In this document: in pieces, positions 48,401 through 57,240 of the stretch
How positions within the stretch are numbered: the stretch's first letter is position 1
How the letters are laid out: each line of letters begins with the position of its first letter
Assembly: GCA_014281115.1 (NCBI GenBank)
Contig: JACONQ010000016.1
Span: 1,364,001-1,428,000 of the forward strand
Length of the DNA: 64,000 bases
From: Laburnicola sp. R22_1
Lineage: Eukaryota > Ascomycota > Dothideomycetes > Pleosporales > Didymosphaeriaceae
Reading direction: 5' to 3'
Made by a program: the position numbers and the translations under genes
Notes under the pieces: generated by a model
Told to the model about the DNA's origin: nothing
The model's input: only the letters and a program-made list of their open reading frames with translations
The model's database searches: none

Positions 48401-49000
48401 GGTGGCAGAGCCGTTGTGTACGCCCGGGCTGTTTTGCTCGCCGTCGACGGCTTGCCTCTTGGGCGGCCTTTCACTGGAAGTGGGGGAGGAAGCGTCTCGC
48501 TCCGTGTATATGCAAGTGAATTTCCTCTGCCGAAGTTAACGACTGATGGGAAACTTGGAGAGGCGAGCATGACGGTACCTTGTCGCAGGTGTTGCAGGGA
48601 CAGAGGCCATTGCACTTTTCCTTGGTCAGTTTCTCCACAGCAGTGACGGGCACCGGCAGCGGGCAGTTCAGCGGCAAGGAAAGGATGGTTGGATAGCAGC
48701 ACACGAAATGGATGGCGGTAGCAACAGGCAAGTGCAGGTTCAGTCGTAGCAAGTGGAGTTGTTATCACGAGCAGGGATGCTCGGTAGCACTGCAAGGACT
48801 GCTCGCTACCAGCGCCAGCCAGAGGGTCGAACATGGGCGTACTCGCCTTTTGCTTGCGTCGCTTGCAGCTCTCACAAGCGTGGGCTGTGCGCTGCCGCTG
48901 CTCTGTCCGACGCGGCAAACGTCAGCTGCCTGTACAGTGTACCCCATGGACCGACTTGCAGACTCTGCAACGTACCGGGCGGCACTTTGGGCCGAGTCAT
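45486..49000 (-). CDS. Zn2Cys6 transcription factor with fungal-specific regulatory domain
   Basis: Nine exons: 49000-48976, 48902-48847, 48614-48579, 48526-48275, 48178-48087, 47975-47854, 47698-46386, 46287-45880, 45794-45486, giving 870 aa. The zinc cluster spans four exons: C18-x2-C21-x6-C28-x5-C34-x2-C37-x6-C44 (HACESCKRRKQK, CNGLCPCNTCDK, RKFTCIY). The large seventh exon is the fungal_trans domain, from GDSATLSFLQLLR and FFINTQGLLQVF to GLHREE and the LLGRPTAI region. The C-terminus has an acidic/aromatic activation-like patch (HIDFDALWAWP). The intron 48615-48846 uses a GC donor (AAG|GCGAGT). The gene diverges from the CoA-transferase at 49608 and lies upstream of the sugar transporter, so control of local carbon metabolism is plausible. 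Targets are unproven. Confidence 0.93.
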
Positions 49001-49607
49001 AGTGGCCCCTGCGAGGCAACGCGGATGGGTACTTCTAGCCACTATGCACGCGTGCGCAGAGGGCTCGGATGGCTCTTGTCGTCGGATAGCAAGGGTGTCG
49101 GATGCGGGCTGGGGCGCTGCTGACGGATACTGCGCGCATCAGCGCATGCGGCATCTCAGAATCGCGTGCACATGCGCGCCATGTCGCGGGAGGCTCGGGA
49201 GCGGCAGCAGGTGATGAATATAAATATAATAAATGGATGGGCAATGGGCGATGAATGGATGCGCCTTGCGAGGCAGAGGGGCTCAGGCCTTTGCTGCAGC
49301 GTGGTTGGGTCCCTTCCCCAGGCACGTGCTGCTGCTGCTGCTGCTGCTGCTGCTGCACGGGCACGGATCGGCTACGACCCCTCACTGCGCTTGATGACTA
49401 CGCGTCTGCAGTGTGCTTCACCCACCGCGCCCGCCAGCCCTCCCATGTCTGCACCATGTCCCGAGCAAGATACAGTCCCTCCTGCCACGGCTTTCCGACG
49501 TACCCGCACATGCAATACGCTCCGAGGCCCTACCGCTCCCATGTGCAACCTGCAGTGCTTGCCCTTTCTCCCCTCCCACTGCCCACTGCGGCATCCGGGC
49601 TCTTGCC
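49001..49607. promoter_or_regulatory. Bidirectional promoter with (CTG)n tract
   Basis: 607 bp shared by the Zn2Cys6 gene and the CoA-transferase. It holds nine CTG/CAG units (about 49328-49356) and a TATAAATATAATAAAT element near 49218-49233. The open frames that cross it in several phases are probably not translated. Confidence 0.6.
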
Positions 49608-51733
49608 ATGTCGCCTTTCATGGATGCTACCGATGCCCACGTCGACGGGGGCGCGCCTCGCAAGAGCATGCTGCTCGACGGCACACACGCCGCCCTGAAG
49701 CATCTCTCAGAACGAGCCCAAGCCCAACTCCCTGAGGAGTGCCTGCCACACCTCGCACGTGTACACTTCTCCACTGCCAACACGGGGAGCCCCTACTTTC
49801 CAAGTCCACTGAAGCAGACGGAGGCGATATCGGCTCTGAAGGCTGTGGAGGCCGCAGTGGCAGCCTCAATAGCAGATCTGCCCAACGGACCCCAGGAACG
49901 ACGCATCCAGGTCAATCTCGAGCGGGCCTCGGCCTTCCTCTTTTCAACATACCTTTCGACTGTTGGCGGAATGGGCAAGGCAGACCCCCAAGCGAAGAAG
50001 CTACTCAAAGGTAGGCCGTCCAGCCACTCCTCGCAATCTTCAACCGCACCCTCCCAGTCGTCCTCTTACGCTTCCTGTGTTTGCATCATATATTGAGCAT
50101 GAACTGGCGCCTACATCTGTTATCAACCTTTTTCTTCTAGTAAAGCTTGCTGACAGGAACGCAGACACCGACCTTCTCCAAGCTCAGTCCATACTCTACC
50201 GCAGACTGTCTGCGAATCTGTATGCAACCAAGAACCCCGGGGAATACTTCCACCTCCACGGATCCCTGGAAGCTACCAAGGCACTAAACATGATAGGACT
50301 GGAGGGCCATCGACCAGATCTCACTGAATACCGCCAGTGCATCAAAGTGATCGAAGATCATGTGGCGCAGTTTACTGCCAACCAGCTTGAGGAGATGAAT
50401 GGGAAGATCAAACAGGCTGGTGTCACCTGTTTGAAATGGGAAGATTTCCAGACGACGGAGCACGGCCAAGCGCTACTAGAAGTACCGCCATGGAAGATAG
50501 AGTCACTCGAGACTGAGTCTCCACCTGTTCCGTTTCCCTTTGCCTCCTCACCGGCACCGAAACCCCAGATTCTTGCAGGTGCGTAGTTCGGAGTACACTG
50601 TGATATTTCCAGATATTTCATGTAAATCAGGTTATATCGCCTGGCCGAACTTTTCTGACCTGTGCCCCGACGATTAGGTGTCCGCGTCCTCGAGCTGTGC
50701 CGGATCATTGCTGGCCCGGCAATGGGACGAGGTCTAGCTGAATACGGCGCAGAGGTGATGAAGGTCACGTCGCCCAACCTCTCAGATGTTCCCTTCTTCC
50801 AAGTGGATGGCAATCTTGGTACGTGACCGGCACTTGTATGTTTGACATGTGTGCTGCATTTTATGAGGTTGCTCGACGAGGGATCAGTCAATAACGGTTC
50901 TCGTTGAACACCCATCCTAGAGCGACCCACCTTAGCGTACCTTTTTAACTCGTGCTCTAGGTAAACATACCATAGAGCTGAACCTTCGTGAATCGCTTGA
51001 TCGACAGACTTTTGAAGAGTTGCTGCAGTCCGCCGATATCATCCTCGACGGATACCGACCTGGCAGTTTGACGCGCCTAGGATACGGGCCCCAGCAAATC
51101 CTAGAAATTGTCAAGCATCGCAAACGTGGTATCGTATATGTCGCCGAAAACTGCTTCGGACATGTCGGTCCGTGGGCGTCGCGGCCGGGGTGGCAACAGA
51201 TTGCAGATTGTGTCTCAGGCGTCGCTTGGGCGCAGGGCCTATCGATAGGCCTTGACGAACCTGTTGTGCCACCCTTCCCTATGAGCGACTATGCAACTGG
51301 TTGCATGGGAACGATTGCAGCGCTGACCGGCCTGTACAAGAGAGCGAGATACGGCGGAAGCTATTATGGCACAACTTCACTTTGCCAGTACGACATTTTC
51401 TTGCTTCAACTTGGACTCTACGACGAGACCACAATGGCGCAGTTGAGAGAGCAACATGACAGTGAATTTTTCCAACTCCGTCACAACGATTCTGTCGATG
51501 AGGTCGGGAAGCGCGCTCTGAAGACAATGCGAAGGACCCATCCAGAACTGTTCGACGAGCAACACATGCAAGAATGTTTCAGTAGAGGCTTCAAGGCCAA
51601 GGTCCGGACCATCAGACCCGTCGTGGAGGTAGAAGGCACGTGGAATGGCTTCTTGCGAAGCTCACGACCAAATGGTTTTGACAAACCCACATGGCGTGAT
51701 TGGGAAGTGGACGACGACATGCTGAATAGCTGA
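49608..51733 (+). CDS. Class III CoA-transferase (CaiB/BaiF family)
   Basis: Exons 49608-50010, 50165-50578, 50678-50818 and 50961-51733, with introns of 154, 99 and 142 bp, give 576 aa. The third exon opens with GVRVLELCRIIAGPAMGRGL and AEYGAEVMKVTSPNL, the standard start of a family III CoA-transferase Rossmann-like core. It continues with IELNLRESLDRQTFEELL, ADIILDGYRPGSLTRLGYG and IVYVAENCFGHVGPW. The first 250 residues look like a second, degenerate copy of the fold, as in the long fungal members of this family. Known members move CoA between acids such as formate, oxalate or carnitine; the substrate here is not predictable. It is probably cytosolic, mitochondrial or peroxisomal; no targeting signal is clear. 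Confidence 0.88.
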
Positions 51734-52788
51734 GACTCGTTCAAAGAGACATGATTTCTCCCAGATTCTACAAATCTTCTTTCTGCGAATCCTCTGCGGA
51801 TTACATTTTCGGCGTATCTCTGGCATCCATAACAATTCTCCTGGTCGAATTTAGTACTATCAATACAAACATTCTCGCTCAGCATGCTCTAAATCTCTGT
51901 GGACCGCTTGTTTTATATAGAGAGTTATGTCTAGCTATATACTAGAAAGTATAAATACAATCTGTATACTCTATTGTTAGCTATCAGGTCTTAGTATCAG
52001 ACACGAATTCTTTTATGGGGGTGCGCCAATCCCCCACCGCCAGTCCTGCAATCCCTCATCCTCATGACGATGCCAGGGCCCTTTCCGATGCTTTGTCCCT
52101 CCACTTCGGCTAATGGCTTGAATACAATCCATGGATGTTGGGCACTCATGATAACGAAGCTCTAGACGATTGAATATTTCTCACTATAGACCAACCTCCC
52201 TTCTTTATTCTAGTGCGCATTAGCATGGGCACTTCTCCAGGCTAAGCATTCGCATGCTCTTTTTTAGGCTCAGCTAACGTCTCGTCAAAGAAGTACGACA
52301 CCGAGTGCGTGGGTTTCCGTGGAGGCGCACGGACACGTTCCCGCAGCTGCTTGGCGTCTGATCTGATGCGCCAAAATGCGATAGCCCGAGGCATTTTGGC
52401 ATTCCACACGCCAATCACTCTTCCTCCCCACTACGGGCGATTCATTTGCTTTTTGGTTTCCTTGATAAGCGGAAACATTGATTTTCTCGATAAGCAAGAA
52501 AATATGTCAGAATGTTCGCGATGAAGACAGATATCTGCCAAGCTCATCTTCAAACACTTCACGTTTCCGCGCCCGAAACAATGCGACATCTTCGCTAGCC
52601 AAGCACCCCAGAATAGCAGATCAATCTATCTCATCCTCAATTGAAGGTGCTATTAAGCCTTCTCCGTCCAGCAAGAGTGACTCGCGCAACAGAGGCTCCG
52701 AGATTGGTTCTTTCTTCTCCGTTATCACCAGTCCGCGCTCCAGCCTCAGCAACGGAAATTCATCCAACGCAAGTCGCGGCTCGAAGCC
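51734..52788. other. Intergenic region with a possible upstream exon
   Basis: About 51900-51990 is AT-rich. A Ser-rich open frame at 52478-52837 (RYLPSSSSNTSRF, SPRSSLSNGNSSNAS) lies in a different frame just before the next gene. It may be an earlier exon of it, but I found no convincing splice junction or ATG. Confidence 0.4.
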
Positions 52789-54472
52789 ATGTTTATCGAT
52801 ATCGAAGCCGCGAATAGGTGCTCTAAGCCCAGGGTGATTGTCAGCAGCAGGAGTCCAGCGCGGTACACAGAAGAGAGCACGCCGTTGCTAGAGACGTTTG
52901 TGGGACAGGATGCGTCGCCGAGTTACTTGGAGGCGACTACGCCGATCGGGTATGGCCGGAGGGGCGAGGGGGTTGGATTGTTGAATGCGCGGAGGGCGCT
53001 ATCAACGCCGTCGAGGGAAGAGGGACACAAGGATGGAAAGTACAGGAGAAGAAGTATTAGGGAGCATTGTTCCAGGAGGAGGATGCTGAAGTGGATGGCG
53101 GTGATACTGGCTATCATTATAATAGCTGTGATCATTGCGGCAGTGGCGCACAAGAACCAGAAGGTGAGGGTAATAGCGATCAATTGGACAAAATCTAATG
53201 CTAATTACTGCACAGTCCAAAGTAGCATCCAACATACCAGTGCCCGCACAATCTGCTGAGTCCGAGACCCCAAAGACGAATCTCACACAGGATTTCCCTA
53301 TACGATGGCCCTCAGGCTGCGGAAAGGACTACAACATCAAGAGCGAGGAGATGATGTTCGCGAAAACATCCGAGCTCAACATCGTAGAGGCTGTGCATCA
53401 GCTTGATGGACCATACAAGCGAGTATCCGGGTGGATCCACGTTACTCAGGCGCCAACCGAGCAAGCCGCTGGCACCATCAAGGCTAAGATGTCGTACGCC
53501 GTGTCATCATCCGTCGACACGAACAACATCAAGTACTCGTACTCTCCGACCGGTCTTACCATCGGCGACCCCACCTTCCCCGATCCTTTCGATGGTGTGC
53601 GCAAGGGCAGCGCATGTCTCGGAATCTCCGTAGTCCTGTCCATGGCACGCGGAGCCACTCTCCAAAACCTCAACATCCGCGCCATACACCTCGGCATGCA
53701 AATCCACGAAGGTGTAGATTTCTCCGTCACAAACGGGACTTCCATCTCCCTAACTACCGGCACACTCGACGCTGCATCCTTCGCCTCGCGCGAAACCCGT
53801 CTAGAGACCATATCCGGCTCCATCAGCGGAAAGTACTCGCTCCTCGACCTCCTCTCCATCACCACGAAATCCGGCTCCGTAAACATCAACGTCGACCCGA
53901 AAGAAAAAGCCAAAGACGGCCCCGCAGCCGCAGTCTTCAGAGCCGACACCCTATCCGGCAGCATCCGCGTCGACACAGAGCGAAAGCAGATCCCAGAACG
54001 CGACTACATCGTCAGTATCAACACGACCGTCGGCTCCATCGACGGAACGTTCATCCACGGGTCAAACACGCAGATCGACTCCCTAGCAGGCTCCATCACG
54101 GTAGACCTCCTCCCGTATAAATCTGGCGACTACAGCTCCGTACTCAGCACTAAAACTACGGACGGGCAGACAGAAGTTAAGCTTCGCTCTCCTTACAAGA
54201 GCGCTGGTACGGCGATGGGAAAGCTTTCTTCGTCGCATACTAGCGTGTCGGGGCAGGTTAAGCTTACGTATCCGCCGGAATGGGAGGGTCATTTGGAAGG
54301 GCAGAATGTGTCGGGATTTTTGCATTTGCAAGGGAAAGAGTTGGAATTGATTCGGCGGGATGAAAGACCGGGGTTGAATCTTGTGGAGGCGAAGAAGGGG
54401 AGTGTGGGGAGTACTATGGTGTTCAAGACGTTGAATGGAGGCTGCGATGTGCGGGTGGGGAAGATATCGTGA
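52789..54472 (+). CDS. Single-pass membrane protein with beta-solenoid-like ectodomain
   Basis: Exons 52789-53163 and 53216-54472, with a 52-bp intron (donor GTGAGG, TGCTAAT branch, acceptor TGCACAG), give 543 aa from MFIDIEAAN. A basic stretch (YRRRSIREHCSRRRMLKW) precedes one hydrophobic helix (about residues 103-120, AVILAIIIIAVIIAAVAH). The N-terminus is therefore cytosolic and the large C-terminal part extracellular. That part has recurrent SGSI/TSGSVN-type strands (ETISGSISG, TKSGSVNINV, DTLSGSIRV, TTVGSIDG, SLAGSITVDL), as in DUF4097-like adhesin repeats known in fungal proteins of this build. A role at the cell surface is inferred. The start is uncertain because a Ser-rich open frame precedes it in another phase. 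Confidence 0.65.
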
Positions 54473-54999
54473 GAGTGAAGGCAACTGGTTGGTAGGGAGG
54501 TATAGAGGCGTTTTCAAGAGGGCATTGGGTATGCTGGGGGCTTTGCTGGGTGTACACTGCGCAGTTTTGGATTATGATACCATACCGTTGTGAATTTTCA
54601 GTCTTGTTTGTTCGCTTGTACAGTCAGTCTACCGTAATAATTCCAACAAGGAGACAATATATCTTGACGTAACTCGTCTCTATTTCAAACGATTGGGTGC
54701 AATAGTAATAGTGTCGCCCAGTACAACTCGTCTCTATTTGAAACGATTGGGTGCAATAGTAATAGTGTCGCCCAATACCATGAAGCGTGGTGCGGCTGAG
54801 GCCATTATGGGTGGTGCCTTCCATGTTTGCATCGCGGCTTCCCCTCTAAGATTGATGACGTGATCGATCATCGTACCCTATGGCATCTGCGCCGCCTTTA
54901 TTCTTCCTCACTTACCTTCTCGTAATACCTCACTTCGCAAATTTTCGATCTGCTATCTGTCGTGTTGAGCAAGTCACCAACGGGATGGAGTGACTAGTC
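54473..54999. other. Intergenic region with a tandem short repeat
   Basis: 3' flank of the membrane-protein gene, the repeat at 54670-54777, and a CT-rich leader-like tract up to 54985. Confidence 0.45.
54670..54777 (+). repeat. Two tandem 54-bp units, third copy at 57172-57240
   Basis: Each unit runs AACTCGTCTCTATTT(C/G)AAACGATTGGGTGCAATAGT... to GTGTCGCCCA; the two units differ at very few bases. The same sequence, with RIP-like changes, recurs in the same orientation at 57172-57240, bracketing about 2.4 kb. Confidence 0.75.
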
Positions 55000-55598
55000 G
55001 AGCATGTCTACGCCTACCTGCAAACCGATCAATCCGCAACCACACTCCTACATACCCTCTTTGTTAGCCCTGATACTACGTTAAGTATCTTTGAGCAGGT
55101 CGGAATCCGTTTTGCAGACGGCCTTCTTAACGCGTTACATGCCTCAACCTTGGGATTCGCTCCGCCAACAGCTTTATGGCTGATCGAAAACTCCACTGAG
55201 TTTGACAAGAGGGAAGATCTCATCGTCTACTTTCAGTGCATGACTGAGGCTCATGATGTGCAAGAGTATGGATACTGCGGCAGCGGCACTTTGATGCGTG
55301 GTGGAGGTACACGCCTGTATACATATGAGAGGTTCTTTGCGACAGGAAAACCACAACAAGAAGCCCCCTGGAAGTGCGATCCTTTAGCAAACCTGGCGAT
55401 AAAAGGACTGGTACGGCTGTGCTCGTCGCGGGCCGCATCCCAGAGCACCTATCCGAGTACCATCTCCTTGCAGTGACCATCATCCTACTGGAAGGCTACT
55501 TTACATTTCGGCTCGGCTTTTTCAAGCACAACACCTACGGTGCATTAATTGACAGCTCGTTAGGGATGGTTGCGTACTCATGTGTTACTCCAGGATGA
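54989..55598 (+). pseudogene. Degraded unidentified protein-coding segment
   Basis: From ATG at 54989 the frame reads ME, then TGA, then runs open from 54998 to 55476 (LVEHVYAYLQTDQSATTLL..., EQVGIRFADGLLNALHAS, ALWLIENSTEFDKREDLIVY). A second open frame (55374-55598, with VLVAGRIPEHLSEYHLLAVT and LLEGYFTFRLGFFKHN) overlaps it in another phase and looks like its continuation. A stop at codon 3 and a frame change suggest a decayed gene; an unusual splice form is possible. I do not recognise the family. MITE copy H follows directly. Confidence 0.35.
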
Positions 55599-55651
55599 GT
55601 AATACCACCTGGGCAAGGCAAACTGTACTCGGATTTTTTTTTGGCTGTAAT
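55572..55651 (-). mobile_element. MITE copy H, diverged
   Basis: GTACTCATGTGTTACTCCAG and AACTGTACTCGGATTTTTTT keep the core and one end of the family. Confidence 0.6.
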
Positions 55652-55979
55652 GACCAGATTTGCAAGACACGAATATCAAGACGGCGTAATGTTCAACCCT
55701 GCTGTTCGTTCCCCCTTTCTAAGATGTATCATTGAACTATCACTGCACATGAACACATATTAATCATCGCAGGTCTGTTTAAATACCTTATAGTAAAAGC
55801 CCTATTATTATTACTATTTAAAAGCCAGCGGTAAGAGACCAGGTAACAGTCGCGGTAAGAGAACAAGCAACAGTACCGACTATATATACGCGCTCTATCT
55901 CCCAGTCTCTTATCCCACCGCTCTCAAACCCCAATCCTTGCACCATCCTTTCTTTGCCATTCCCCAACAACTCAACAAC

Positions 55980-56596
55980 ATGTTTCGAGGATTTCTGCAT
56001 CTAGTTTGCGGCCTAGGTGGCGGCCCTCTGAGGTCAACCTGGTCCCGCAAATGTGAACGGAGGTGGAACAGTTCCTTTGACTTTTTGCAACGAATTGACT
56101 AACGCTCTGCAGTTTCATCATGCCTATAGCTGAAAAGCTGTATTCCAACCTCCTCGACAACGACATCGACCTGCTTGATCTCGACGTGGCCGCCCGCATT
56201 CCCCACATTACTACACTTTGGCCAACCACCGCTCAAGGTGAACACGACATCATTATCAACATGTACGGCGACACGGTTGGGTACTTAGACGTCCAAATTA
56301 TCACCGAATCATCGGACTATCTAACTGAAGCACAACTTACTGTCTGTCGCCAACTTCGTCACAGGTTCAAGGCCGCGTATACCATTGCTATTGACGACTA
56401 TGCCGACACTCGTCTACGCTGGCGACAAGGACGTTGCCCGCCTGGCTCCACTATGCACGGCATTGATACGCAGTTTTTCGATCGCTGGAGGAATATGCAC
56501 AGGAGAGCTAACTTCCCTGTGTGTCCAGCGCTTTTGGACTTTCTTGTACGTGCTATGGCGAGCGGACGGAACAAGAAGCGGCGCGTCAATGCTTGA
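55980..56596 (+). CDS. Unknown 188-aa protein with basic C-terminus
   Basis: Promoter-like TATATATACGC at about 55880 and a CT/CA-rich leader precede ATG 55980. An intron with a perfect GACTAAC branch and CTGCAG acceptor ends at 56112. The donor is either 56063 (50-bp intron, chosen) or 56033 (80 bp); both keep the frame. The second exon reads AEKLYSNLLDNDIDLLDLDV, HDIIINMYGDTVGYLDVQII, and ends GRNKKRRVNA, a possible nuclear localisation signal. I do not recognise a family. It lies in the 2.4-kb unit bracketed by the repeat at 54670 and 57172, beside a decayed open frame, and may be lineage-specific or part of an unrecognised element. Confidence 0.5.
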
Positions 56597-57171
56597 GGTG
56601 CGCCTGTGATTGCGCTCTAGGATTTTCCAGATCACCATCTATTCATCATATTCTTCACAGCCCCAGAAAACCAAACATTTGTGAAGAAAATCGTGCCCGT
56701 TTCCACAGAAGATTTTTCAGCCATGAATGAAGCTCTGCTTTTTAAATTGCATACATTGCTTTCTTGCTTGCTCGAGAAGGTGTTGTGAAAATCTGAAGGT
56801 TATTCTTTAAAAAACCGACGTTCCTCCTGGTGAGAATAGCCTAAGGAAAACCAAAAAAAATATCCAAAGAATGAAGGAATTGCTCGAATTTGTGCGACGA
56901 GAAATGAAGCAAAACAGCTGTTTTTGAAGATAACTTAGCTACACGCCTTAATTCTTCTCTAATTTTCAAAACAGTGGCTTAAAAATACTTTTTAGAGCTT
57001 TGTTTATAATTGTGCATTTAAAGTTAAAGAAAATCTTGCATAGTAATGCAGCTATTCTTATTCTAAAAAGGTGAATTTAACGTTTGATTAGCCTCACGTG
57101 AGACATTTGAAGCCAGCTCGCATCCCGAAGCGTCTCGCTACTCGGGCCTAACATCAAGAGATTCGAAAGTA
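56597..57171. other. AT-rich intergenic stretch
   Basis: Clearly richer in A/T than its neighbours (about 56740-57090), with no open frame of note; mild RIP or a degraded insertion would explain it. Confidence 0.45.
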
Positions 57172-57240
57172 TACTTTGACGCAACTCATCTCCATTTTAA
57201 ATAATTGAGTGCAACGGTAACCGTGTCGCCAAACAATACC
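57172..57240 (+). repeat. Third copy of the 54-bp repeat
   Basis: AACTCATCTCCATTTTAAAT to GTGTCGCCAAACAATACC. It matches 54670-54777 with several C-to-T/G-to-A differences. Confidence 0.65.

Noticed and set aside
48277..48918. 213-codon frame on the minus strand in the nine-exon regulator
   Set aside because: It contains the first zinc-cluster half but then reads through introns; the spliced model restores all six cysteines.
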